From positions 248,001 to 312,000 of the forward strand of contig CAUBVH010000001.1 in assembly GCA_958439425.1 (NCBI GenBank): a DNA stretch of 64,000 bases, written 5' to 3'. The stretch comes from an uncultured Collinsella sp. (GTDB lineage Bacteria; Actinomycetota; Coriobacteriia; Coriobacteriales; Coriobacteriaceae). Shown here in pieces: positions 54,532-63,318 of the stretch. Each line of letters begins with the position of its first letter. Position 1 is the stretch's first letter. A program made the position numbers and the translations under genes. The notes under the pieces are model-generated. The model searched no databases. It saw nothing but the letters and a program-made list of their open reading frames with translations, and was not told the DNA's origin.

Positions 54532-55785
54532 ATGGCGCAGGAACACGATCTGTTTGATGACATTATCGAAATCAGCAAGGGTTTCGACTTTCTCAAAAAC
54601 CCGCTTGGCGGTGTGACCGACGCACTCGATCCGTCGGCGCCGCAGTGGAATCCTGCCGACTACAAGGAGCGTCCGCGCGGCAACACCATTCCGTGCCTGA
54701 CCTGCAAAAACGAAAAGAGCGGCTGCACCGCGTGCATGGACGTGTGCCCGGTCAACGCTATCGAGGTCGAGGAAGACGCCATTGAGATCCTCGACTCCTG
54801 TCGTAAGTGCGGCCTGTGCGCTGCCGCCTGTCCGACTGAGGCGATTATTTCGCCGCGTCTGGCGCCCAAAAACCTTTACGACGACATTGTCTCGGCGGCT
54901 ACGAGCCACGAGACCGCCTACGTTACCTGCACGCGTGCCCTTAAGCGCATGCCGCGCGAGAACGAGGTTGTTGTCGCCTGCGTGGGCGATATTACGGCCG
55001 AGACCTGGTTCTCGGTACTGGCGGACTATCCCAACGTGAGCGTGTACCTGCCACTGGGCGTGTGCGATAAGTGCCGCAACACCGGCGGTGAGGACATCCT
55101 GGGCGAGGCGATTGCGAAGGCCGAGGAGTGGGCCGGCACGGGCATGGGTCTGGAGGTCGATCCCAAGAGCCTCAAATGTCATAAGCGCCGCGAGTACGAG
55201 CGCAAGGAGTACATGGAAAAGATCGCCCGCACCACGGGCCTTACCGTGACAAAGCTCAATCCGGCAACGGCGGCACTGGCCTCGGTGACGCAGAAGCTCA
55301 AAGCCCATCGCCATCAGATTACCCAGTTGGAGCGTACGCTCAACACCATGTGCGGCACCACGACGACCAAGCGTCGCCGTTCGCTCACGCACGGGCGGCA
55401 GCTGGTGCTCTCGACGCTGCAAAACCACCCCGAGCTTGCCCAGAACATGCAGGTGAGCACGCCGGAGTGCGATTTTGACAAGTGCACGTCGTGTGGCGAG
55501 TGCGTCAACGTATGCCCCACGTTTGCCTGCGATCTGGTGGGAAGCGGCCGCTTTGCACTGGAATCCACGTATTGCCTGGGTTGCGGAGCCTGCGTCAAGG
55601 TGTGCCCCGAGCATGCGCTCAAGTTAGTTAAGCATGACGCGTCCAATCTGGTCGTCGTCGATCCCGAAGCCGAGGAAAAGGCCGCCCAGAAGGCGAAGGC
55701 TCACGAAGAAGCTGAGAAGGTCAAGGCCGAGGCAAAGGCCAAGCTTGACAAGATGCTCGACCAGGTGGAAAAGCTCGCGGACTAG
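54532..55785 (+). CDS. multi-cluster 4Fe-4S ferredoxin-domain protein
   Basis: This 417-aa protein has paired 4Fe-4S motifs at both ends: IPCLTCKNEKSGCTACMDVCP and CRKCGLCAAACP near the N-terminus, CDFDKCTSCGECVNVCP and YCLGCGACVKVCP near the C-terminus. A middle domain of about 200 residues with further cysteines (GVCDKCRN) and a Lys/Ala/Glu-rich helical tail complete it. It resembles electron-transfer subunits encoded alone in Coriobacteria. The partner oxidoreductase is not nearby. GGGAGGGGC precedes the ATG at 54532. Confidence 0.82.
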   Translation: MAQEHDLFDDIIEISKGFDFLKNPLGGVTDALDPSAPQWNPADYKERPRGNTIPCLTCKNEKSGCTACMDVCPVNAIEVEEDAIEILDSCRKCGLCAAACPTEAIISPRLAPKNLYDDIVSAATSHETAYVTCTRALKRMPRENEVVVACVGDITAETWFSVLADYPNVSVYLPLGVCDKCRNTGGEDILGEAIAKAEEWAGTGMGLEVDPKSLKCHKRREYERKEYMEKIARTTGLTVTKLNPATAALASVTQKLKAHRHQITQLERTLNTMCGTTTTKRRRSLTHGRQLVLSTLQNHPELAQNMQVSTPECDFDKCTSCGECVNVCPTFACDLVGSGRFALESTYCLGCGACVKVCPEHALKLVKHDASNLVVVDPEAEEKAAQKAKAHEEAEKVKAEAKAKLDKMLDQVEKLAD

Positions 55786-55899
55786 TCAGCGACCTCTATC
55801 TCTGCTTCATTCGTGCCGCCGTGGCGTCCGGGTTCGCCCAGATGCTGCGGCGGCGCTATACTTATGCAGTTTGAAGTACCTGTATCAAAAGGAGCTGTC

Positions 55900-56976
<1,077 letters not shown>

Positions 56977-56987
56977 GGACGACGCAT

Positions 56988-57371
56988 ATGTTTAAATATG
57001 GCAAAAAAGCTGGCTACATGGGTATTGCGCTGCTCGTACTTGCGGTGATTCCGCTGGTGGTCGCAGCGTGTGTTATCCCCAACATTGGTCCCGAGGTGGC
57101 AACAAAGTTTAATGCTGCCGGCGAGGCGACGCGCTGGGGCAAGAGCTACGAGCTGCTGGCGTTGCCGGTGCTCAATCTGCTGCTGAGCGTGGCGACGTAC
57201 TTTACGGCGGGACGCCAGGCAAAAAACAACGATGACTCCGCCGCCATGGCACGCATCGTGTGCGAGCGCTACCTGCGCAACGGTTGCATCACGGGTGTAT
57301 TTCTCAACGTAATCAACGTCTACTTTATGTATTCGGCGATTACCGGTATGGGCTTTGGCCTGGGCTTTTAG
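56988..57371 (+). CDS. DUF1648 membrane protein (SdpI-like N-terminal domain)
   Basis: This 127-aa protein has three predicted transmembrane helices (about 10-30, 55-72, 98-120). Between the first and second lies VATKFNAAGEATRWGKS, the HFN.xG...RWG motif of DUF1648. It starts 11 bp after ychF and may be co-transcribed. SdpI itself is an immunity/signalling protein, but this short form has no assigned role. Confidence 0.75.
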   Translation: MFKYGKKAGYMGIALLVLAVIPLVVAACVIPNIGPEVATKFNAAGEATRWGKSYELLALPVLNLLLSVATYFTAGRQAKNNDDSAAMARIVCERYLRNGCITGVFLNVINVYFMYSAITGMGFGLGF

Positions 57372-57380
57372 CTTGCGCCT

Positions 57381-57770
57381 TTAGGCAATGAGCCTGCAAG
57401 CATATTCGATGGCTGCTGCGAGGCCGCCGCTCGATCGTGGTTGAAAGACCATGTCGGCGGCGGCCTCGTTTTCGTATCCGGCACCGCGAAGGGCGAGCGC
57501 GACGCCGGCTTCCAGGAGAAGGGGCAGGCCACGCTGGCTGGTTACGATTACGGCAGCCTGATTGAGCGAGCGGCTGTGCGCTTGGCATTGGATGGCAAGC
57601 GCACCTTGCGCCGGACAAGGGACCAGAACGGCGGCGACGCGACTTGATAGCAATGCAAATGCTGTGCGCTCATCGGGCGAAAGATATTCTGCTTCAACGA
57701 CGACGAGCTTGGGCGGTGCGCTGTTTGTGCGAAGCGTGGCTCGGTACGTGCGGACCGAAGAACCCGACAT
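57381..57770 (-). CDS. unknown protein divergent from XRE regulator (129 aa)
   Basis: The ATG at 57770 has AGGAG six bases upstream, good support for a real gene. The protein has an alpha/beta pattern (KLVVVEAEYLSPDE, AAVLVPCPAQG, AAVIVTSQRGLPLLLEAGVALALRG), suggesting a Rossmann-like fold with a possible nucleotide loop, loosely like the LOG/DprA group. No family is recognised. It shares a 24-bp palindromic control region with the XRE gene, so it is probably the regulator's target. Confidence 0.6.
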   Translation of the reverse strand: MSGSSVRTYRATLRTNSAPPKLVVVEAEYLSPDERTAFALLSSRVAAVLVPCPAQGALAIQCQAHSRSLNQAAVIVTSQRGLPLLLEAGVALALRGAGYENEAAADMVFQPRSSGGLAAAIEYACRLIA

Positions 57771-57793
57771 AGAAAACTCCTGTGTATTCGGCA

Positions 57794-57817
57794 AAACGTA
57801 AACTATAGTTTACGTTT
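57794..57817. promoter_or_regulatory. perfect 24-bp palindrome between divergent genes (operator)
   Basis: All 12 base pairs are symmetric about 57805/57806, with half-site AAACGTAAACTA. It contains TATAGT, a plausible -10 element in both directions. It lies 24 bp from the ATG of the unknown gene and 30 bp from the XRE start, ideal for regulation of both. Confidence 0.8.
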
Positions 57818-57846
57818 ATGTTCGGCTCCATTTCAAACTCGGCTGC

Positions 57847-58065
57847 ATGGACGAACGTGCGAAACAGATTCTTGGCAGGCGGGTCGAAGAGACACGCAGA
57901 GACCTTGGTATCTCCAAGGTTGATTTTTGTGTGGCGACAGGAATCAGCCGACCCTACCTCGACCGAATCGAAGATGGGACGGCAAATTTCACGCTCAAGG
58001 TTCTATTTAAGATCGCGCCCGCACTCGGCATGACGGTGTCAGAGCTTCTCGAGGGGATCGAATAG
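57847..58065 (+). CDS. XRE-family (Cro/CI-like) regulator, 72 aa
   Basis: This is one compact helix-turn-helix domain: RRVEETRRDLGISKVDFCVATGISRPYLDRIEDG, then LFKIAPALGMTVSELL. No extra domain exists, so it resembles small antitoxin or immunity-type repressors. There is no clear ribosome site. With a start near 57816 the leader would be about 30 nt. It most likely binds the palindrome at 57794-57817 and controls itself and the divergent gene. Confidence 0.82.
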   Translation: MDERAKQILGRRVEETRRDLGISKVDFCVATGISRPYLDRIEDGTANFTLKVLFKIAPALGMTVSELLEGIE

Positions 58066-58087
58066 GGGATACCCGTCGATAACTGTA

Positions 58088-59101
58088 TTACGCCATCGGG
58101 ACGCGGTCGTGGTTGACTTGGCTGTAGAACAGGCGCTGGATTTCGGCGGCATCGCGTGACTGGCCGAGTGCCCACATGGTTTTGGCCACGAGCGTCTCGG
58201 TGGTCATGTCATCGCCGCGCAAAATGCCCGGATGATCGGCGTAGGCACGGCCGACCTCATAAACACCCAGGTCAAGGCCCTCTTCGGGGACCTGCGTGGT
58301 CATAACGACGGTGCGGCCCGAATCGACCCAGCGGAAAATCGCCTCTTGGAACGACTCGCCGGACTCGCCAAACTCGGGAATACCGCCAATGCCAAAGGTC
58401 TCCAGAATCACGGCGTCGTAGCTATCGGCCAGGGCGTCCAGGATACCCGGGTTTACGCCGGGTGTAAGCTTGAGTACAAATACGCTCGGGTCGATGCTGT
58501 CGTAGAAACGAACCGGGTTCTCGTTCTGGTGAGTGCCATGGAGTCCGTTGCGAACGATGCGGTCGTTGCGGATATAGGCGATGGGCGGATAGTTGACGCT
58601 AATGAACGCGTTAAAGCTCATGGTACGCTGCTTGCGGGCGCGCGTGCCGGCAATGGCGACGCCGCCAAACACAATCGAGACATCGTGCGAGTGCTCGTCG
58701 AGCGCATAGAGCAGGCTCTGGTACAGGTTGAGCTTGGCGTCGGTAAAGGGATTGCCCATGGGCTTTTGCGAGCCGGTGAGCACGATGGGCTTGGGGCTGT
58801 CCTGAATCAGGTAGGAAAGCGCTGCCGCGGTGTAGCTCATGGTGTCAGTGCCGTGCAGAATCACGAAGCCGTCGTGGTCGGCATAACCCTCGACGATGAC
58901 GTCGCGGATACGCATCCAGTCACTGGGGCGCATATTGGTGCTGTCGATGTTCATGGGCTGCACGACGTCGAGCTCGCAGAGGCCCGAGATTTCGGGGACG
59001 CTCTGGGCGAGCTCCTCACCGGTCAGGGCGGGGGAGAGGCCGTTGCCGTCCTCGGTCGATGCGATGGTGCCGCCCGTGGCGATGAGAAGGATGCGCTTCA
59101 T
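58088..59101 (-). CDS. ansA: L-asparaginase, type I (cytoplasmic)
   Basis: This 337-aa enzyme hydrolyses asparagine to aspartate and ammonia. The N-terminal ATGGTIAST carries the catalytic Thr, and HGTDTMSYTAAALSY carries the second Thr-Asp pair. LTGSQKP contributes the lysine loop. No signal peptide is present. The ATG at 59101 follows AGGAA. Confidence 0.92.
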   Translation of the reverse strand: MKRILLIATGGTIASTEDGNGLSPALTGEELAQSVPEISGLCELDVVQPMNIDSTNMRPSDWMRIRDVIVEGYADHDGFVILHGTDTMSYTAAALSYLIQDSPKPIVLTGSQKPMGNPFTDAKLNLYQSLLYALDEHSHDVSIVFGGVAIAGTRARKQRTMSFNAFISVNYPPIAYIRNDRIVRNGLHGTHQNENPVRFYDSIDPSVFVLKLTPGVNPGILDALADSYDAVILETFGIGGIPEFGESGESFQEAIFRWVDSGRTVVMTTQVPEEGLDLGVYEVGRAYADHPGILRGDDMTTETLVAKTMWALGQSRDAAEIQRLFYSQVNHDRVPMA

Positions 59102-59367
59102 GCTGGTATTCCTATCGTATTTGCCGCCGCAGAGGCGGAGTCGTTCGGCAGTATTGTGGCACAGGGCGTCCAAAGTTCAAACGTATTACATCATCTGTAA
59201 CGTTTGGTAATACTTCAATCGCCGTCAAATAGGGCCCCGGTCGTGCGTTTGCCGTGCGCTGATGGTTGCGAGGGACGAGAAACCCCATATAACGTGTACA
59301 CTATGAAAGCTATTTCGTTCATTCACGCGGGTGAGCATCGGCTCCCCGCCAACAAGAGGGGGAAACC

Positions 59368-60966
59368 ATGGATCAAAAGGCTTCCGCAAAGGTCCTCGTA
59401 CTCGACTTTGGTGCGCAGTACGGTCAGCTCATTGCCCGTCGCGTCCGCGACCTCAACGTGTATTCCGAGATCGTTCCCTGCGACATCTCGGCCGACGAGA
59501 TTCGCGAGATGAACGCCTCTGCGCTCATCCTTTCCGGCGGCCCGGCTTCTGTGTATGCCGAGGACGCTCCGTCCATCGACCCCGCCATCTTTGACCTGGG
59601 CCTTCCCGTCCTGGGCTTCTGCTACGGTCATCAGATCACGGCCGTGACGCTCGGTGGCAAGGTCGGCCACTCCGAGGTGGGCGAGTATGGCCGCGCCACC
59701 ATCACGCGCACGGCAGGCGCCAAGCTCTTTAACTCCACGCCCATGGAGCAGACCGTGTGGATGAGCCACCGCGATGCCGTCTCCGAGGTGCCCGAGGGCT
59801 TTACCGTTACCGCCAGCACCGACGTGTGCCCGGTTGCCGCCATGGAGTGCGTCGAGCGCAAGATCTTCACCACGCAGTTCCACCCCGAGGTCAAGCATTC
59901 CGAGTACGGTCAGCAGCTGCTGAGCAACTTCCTGTTTGAGATCTGCGGCCTGGAGCCCAACTGGAGCATGGACAACCTGGTCGAGACCATGACGGCCGAG
60001 TTCCGCGAGAAGGTCGGCAACGACCGCGTGATTCTGGCCCTGTCCGGCGGCGTCGACTCCTCCGTCGTGGCTGCGCTGGGCGCCCGCGCCGTAGGCAAGC
60101 AGATGACCTGCGTGTTCATCAACCACGGTCTGCTGCGCAAGGGCGAGCCCGAGCAGGTGGAGGAGGTCTTCACCAAGCAGTTTGACGTCGACTTTATCCA
60201 CGTCCACGCCGAGGACCGTTATGCCGAGCTTCTGGCCGGCGTGACCGAGCCCGAGGAGAAGCGCCGCATCATCGGTACGCAGTTCTGGAAAGAGTTCTTC
60301 GCGGTTGCTCAGCAGCTTGAGACCGATGGTAAACCCGTGAAGTACCTGGCTCAGGGCACCATCTACCCCGACATCATCGAGTCCGGCGCTCGCAAGACGG
60401 GCGGCAAGACGGCCACCATCAAGAGCCATCACAACCTGATCCCGTTCCCCGAGGGCGTGCACTTCGACCTCATTGAGCCGCTCGACCACTTCTTTAAGGA
60501 CGAGGTCCGCGCGCTTGGTCTGGCGCTGGGTCTGCCGGGTCACATCGTGTTCCGTCAGCCTTTCCCGGGCCCGGGTCTTGCCATCCGCATCATCGGTGCG
60601 GTCGACAAAGAGAAGCTCGAGATCCTCAAGAACGCCGACGCTATCGTGCGCGAGGAGCTCGACGCCTACAACCAGCGCCTGTTTGAGCAGACCGGCGAGC
60701 GCAACTCCGAGCACAGCTGCTGGCAGTATTTCGCGGTCCTGCCCGATATTAAGTCCGTTGGCGTTATGGGCGACGAGCGCACCTATCAGCGCCCGATCAT
60801 CCTGCGCGCCGTCGAGTCCAGCGACGCCATGACCGCCGACTGGGCCAAGCTGCCCTACGACGTGCTGGCCCGCATCTCCGGCCGCATCGTAGCCGAGGTT
60901 CCCGGCGCCAACCGCGTGTGCTACGACATCACGTCCAAGCCGCCCGCGACCATCGAGTGGGAGTAG
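59368..60966 (+). CDS. guaA: GMP synthase (glutamine-hydrolysing)
   Basis: This 532-aa enzyme converts XMP to GMP. The amidotransferase half has the Cys in GFCYGHQ and His/Glu in TQFHPE. The ATP-pyrophosphatase half has the P-loop LSGGVDSS, and the dimerisation domain ends KPPATIEWE as expected. GAGGGGGAA precedes the ATG. A GC hairpin (about 59320-59350) lies in the leader, with no purine riboswitch core seen. The 3' end of guaA is a known insertion site for mobile DNA, and phage genes follow. Confidence 0.97.
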   Translation: MDQKASAKVLVLDFGAQYGQLIARRVRDLNVYSEIVPCDISADEIREMNASALILSGGPASVYAEDAPSIDPAIFDLGLPVLGFCYGHQITAVTLGGKVGHSEVGEYGRATITRTAGAKLFNSTPMEQTVWMSHRDAVSEVPEGFTVTASTDVCPVAAMECVERKIFTTQFHPEVKHSEYGQQLLSNFLFEICGLEPNWSMDNLVETMTAEFREKVGNDRVILALSGGVDSSVVAALGARAVGKQMTCVFINHGLLRKGEPEQVEEVFTKQFDVDFIHVHAEDRYAELLAGVTEPEEKRRIIGTQFWKEFFAVAQQLETDGKPVKYLAQGTIYPDIIESGARKTGGKTATIKSHHNLIPFPEGVHFDLIEPLDHFFKDEVRALGLALGLPGHIVFRQPFPGPGLAIRIIGAVDKEKLEILKNADAIVREELDAYNQRLFEQTGERNSEHSCWQYFAVLPDIKSVGVMGDERTYQRPIILRAVESSDAMTADWAKLPYDVLARISGRIVAEVPGANRVCYDITSKPPATIEWE

Positions 60967-61279
60967 TTGATAGGGATTTGACCTGTACTTTTGAGTGCCG
61001 CACTGTACCGCTGAGTTTCGTTTCGTACGTGAGTCACGGCAAAGCCGCCAGCGACGGCGGTGGGTAAAAACGACCATCGAGCCTCCGTTCCCGCGTTGGG
61101 ACGGAGGCTTTTCTTTGGTCTTTCACTCCCTTTCGCCTGCGATTTCGCTATTTACTCCCAGTGTTTCAAGATGGCAAAGCACCGGGCGGTATTCGGAGGA
61201 ATGGGAGCAAGGATTTATCCCAAGTGAGTAGACACGCGGTTTTTGTTCCCGGTGGCGAAGCGGGACCGTTTCGGAGCCC
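60967..61279. other. guaA downstream region / possible phage junction
   Basis: About 310 bp without a gene. It holds an 11-bp CGACCATCGAG at 61071-61081 that repeats the one at the guaA end (60947-60957), the terminator at 61080, and DNA that seems to join the phage-type genes. Confidence 0.4.
61080..61116 (+). terminator. terminator downstream of guaA
   Basis: GCCTCCGTTCCC pairs with GGGACGGAGGC, followed by TTTTCTTT, about 115 bp after the guaA stop. Confidence 0.85.
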
Positions 61280-62081
61280 ATGAAACTCAAATCGAACTCA
61301 ACGGGCTTCACCTCGTGCAGCGAGCTGCGCACCGTGAGCGCGACCTCGTTCGACAACTCCAAGATCAAGAAGTACACGAGCGTTCTCCACAGGTGCAGCA
61401 GGCTTGTGGGCGGCACCGACGGCTTCGTGCCGTCTCAGACCTCCGGCGCCTCCGTCCTCAAGCTGGGGGCGGGCGGCGTTCTGACCGACCTCGAGTACGA
61501 AGTCCGCACCTGGCTCAACGCCATGCTGTTCGCCGACGGCGAGCTCAAGATCGGGTTCGCCAAGGCCGATGCGACAGGTCGCGAGGTGCTGGCCTCCGAC
61601 ACGCTTTGCGCCAACGCCAAGTACACTGCGATCCAGGCGACGCCCTGGGCTTCGTTCGGCAAGAGCGTGAAGCGCGTGACCATCGCCGCCGACACATCGA
61701 GGGTCGCCAACGTGAACCTGAACTACTGGTTCTACAGCTGCAACGCCCTGACCTCGGTCTCCGGCATGGCGAACCTGCGCGGCATGGCCTACATGAACCG
61801 TACGTTCAACTCGTGCTCCGCGCTCACCGAGCTCGATCTGCGGGGCATGAGCCCGGCGTCGCTTTTGAGCATGCTCTATACGTTCGGCGCTTGCACCCCT
61901 TGAGCGCATCCTGGTCGATGCCGACTGGGAACTGCCGAGCGGGCGCACGGGCTCTTCCACGTTCTACAACTGCAAGGCCATCGTGGGCGGCAACGGCACG
62001 ACCTACGACTCCAAGCAGACGTCGTACGCGATGTGCCACATCGACCGCGAGGGGCAGGCGGGCTACCTCACTGCCGGGTAG
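61280..62081 (+). pseudogene. BspA-type leucine-rich-repeat surface/tail protein, frameshifted
   Basis: From ATG 61280 the frame encodes 207 residues with DUF285/BspA repeats (YWFYSCNALTSVSGMANLRGM, MNRTFNSCSALTELDLRGM) and stops at TGA 61901-61903. Shifting frame at the C4 run 61896-61899 restores the expected C-terminus (LERILVDADWELPSG ... FYNCKAIVGGNGTTYDSKQ ... GYLTAG) to TAG 62079-62081. So one indel truncates the protein. The N-terminus may also be cut, as no ribosome site or leader is evident. Such proteins occur in gut phages as tail or host-recognition parts. Confidence 0.78.
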
Positions 62082-62106
62082 CGGCTTGGGACTGAGCATA
62101 ATGGAA

Positions 62107-62151
62107 CCCCTGGCAGCAGCGCAGGCACCCTTCCTGCGCTGCTGCCAGGGG
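62107..62151. other. perfect 19-bp stem hairpin
   Basis: 62107-62125 and 62133-62151 are exact complements with a 7-nt loop. There is no T tract on the plus strand. It lies between the broken repeat protein and the convergent small gene, and could slow RNA decay or terminate weakly. Confidence 0.75.
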
Positions 62152-62216
62152 TGGGCGCGCCGCCCCTGTGGTGTGGGTTAGGCGATGGGATGTGGCGGCG
62201 TGTAGCGAGAACTGCT

Positions 62217-62603
62217 TTACTCCTCGATTTCGGAAGATGGGTGAACCTTCCCCTTTATTTGAGGCTTCTGCTTTTCGATCTGGCGATAAAGCTTGTTGTA
62301 CTCGATAGCCCACGGCCTTTCGATTTTTCGCAGAGCCAGAAGGTTTATGTGGCTTGTCGTATATGCCCTTGCTTTTTCTTCGGAAAAGCCTTCGTACATC
62401 GTCAGGTATCTTGCGAAATTACGCTGGAAGAATCCTTCGTAGCGTTCCTGTGACAACAGCTGCTCCGCTTCTCCTCGAGGCAAATCCCAGTGTTTTTGCA
62501 ACAGGCCCAGGATTGCTTCCGTGGATGCAGGAGTCTCGTTAAGAGCCGCTACAGCTCTCAAGAGACTTTCGTTGTACCCCTCCTCGTAAAGCCGGCTTCC
62601 CAT
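62217..62603 (-). CDS. hypothetical protein (128 aa), likely mobile-element cargo
   Basis: An ATG at 62603 follows GGGAGGT. The helical, charged protein (MGSRLYEEGYNESLLRAVAALN; RYEGFFQRNFARYLTMYEGF; LRKIERPWAIEYNKLYRQIEKQK) has no recognised domain. It is AT-richer than its surroundings and runs against the neighbouring phage genes, which suggests an independently acquired (moron-like) gene. Confidence 0.6.
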   Translation of the reverse strand: MGSRLYEEGYNESLLRAVAALNETPASTEAILGLLQKHWDLPRGEAEQLLSQERYEGFFQRNFARYLTMYEGFSEEKARAYTTSHINLLALRKIERPWAIEYNKLYRQIEKQKPQIKGKVHPSSEIEE

Positions 62604-62760
62604 TTCTACCTCCCGTTAGCGACTCTTTCGAACAATCGTTACTGTGCTTTTTCTTATTTTACCTCGCTTTTTATAGCAGCAATTCAGCTACCAGCTGATT
62701 TGTGACCGCAGCGGATGATGGGGCCGTTGAAGTTGGTCCATGTCCTGCTGGGAGGTCCTT

Positions 62761-62979
62761 GTGGAGTCTATTGCGGTGGCGCTCATCGGCATCGTGACGC
62801 TGGTCGGGGTGATCGCGTCGAACTCGCGAAGCCGCGCGGTGATGGAGCTCAAGATTGACGAGCTCACGCGGCGCGTTGAGAAGCACAACTGCCTCATCGA
62901 GCGCACCTACAAGCTCGAGCAGGACATGGCCGTGGTCAGGCGCGACGTTGACGCGCTTGAGGAGAGGAACGGCAGATGA
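62761..62979 (+). CDS. phage small membrane/coiled-coil protein (XhlA-like)
   Basis: The GTG at 62761 is preceded by GGGAGG at the right distance, better than ATG 62740. This 72-aa protein has an N-terminal transmembrane helix (VALIGIVTLVGVIA) followed by a coiled coil (MELKIDELTRRVEKHN ... VVRRDVDALEERN). Such proteins precede holins in phage lysis cassettes. It overlaps the holin gene by 4 bp. Confidence 0.7.
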   Translation: MESIAVALIGIVTLVGVIASNSRSRAVMELKIDELTRRVEKHNCLIERTYKLEQDMAVVRRDVDALEERNGR

Positions 62980-63188
62980 ACCGTTTTCTGACGAGCAACG
63001 AGCGGCGGTGGCACCTTATGCGCACGGTCGTCCAGGGCGTCCTGGGCGTCGTGGTGGCCAACGTCGACCTGCTCATGGGCGTGGCCGTGCTCGATCCCAC
63101 GTGGCGCGTGCTGTGCGTGGCCATGGTGATGGCCGTGCTCTCGCCCGTTATTGCCGAGCTGGGAAAGGCGGGCGATTCCGATGAGTGA
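62976..63188 (+). CDS. phage holin
   Basis: This 70-aa protein has two hydrophobic segments (about 16-34 and 42-62) joined by a short turn, and a charged C-terminus (GKAGDSDE). Location between a coiled-coil protein and an amidase gene supports a holin. ATGA overlaps the previous stop. Confidence 0.72.
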   Translation: MNRFLTSNERRWHLMRTVVQGVLGVVVANVDLLMGVAVLDPTWRVLCVAMVMAVLSPVIAELGKAGDSDE

Positions 63189-63318
63189 GTACGCAAGCGA
63201 GGAGGAGCGCTGGGAGGAGTTGCGCGAGCCCGGCTACGAGCCCGCCGCGCCCAGCGACTTCAAGCCCGAGGAGGGCGAGGATGCGGGATTCAAGGAGGTC
63301 AGCGCCAATGGGGCATAG
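63181..63318 (+). CDS. small acidic phage protein (45 aa)
   Basis: The ATG at 63181 overlaps the holin stop, and the TAG at 63316-63318 overlaps the amidase start. The product is strongly acidic (SEEERWEELREPGYEP, EEGEDAG). Tight overlaps on both sides support translation. No function is known. Confidence 0.55.
   Translation: MSEYASEEERWEELREPGYEPAAPSDFKPEEGEDAGFKEVSANGA

Noticed and set aside
59205..59367. purine riboswitch before guaA
   Set aside because: Only a GC hairpin is visible, without the conserved purine aptamer loops.
59323..61077. 584-codon open frame on the minus strand
   Set aside because: It is antisense to guaA, whose domains and catalytic residues are complete. It has the same mirror-frame composition.
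60947..61081. proven attachment site pair at guaA
   Set aside because: The shared CGACCATCGAG is only 11 bp and its copies are 124 bp apart. Without the far junction and an integrase it is only suggestive.
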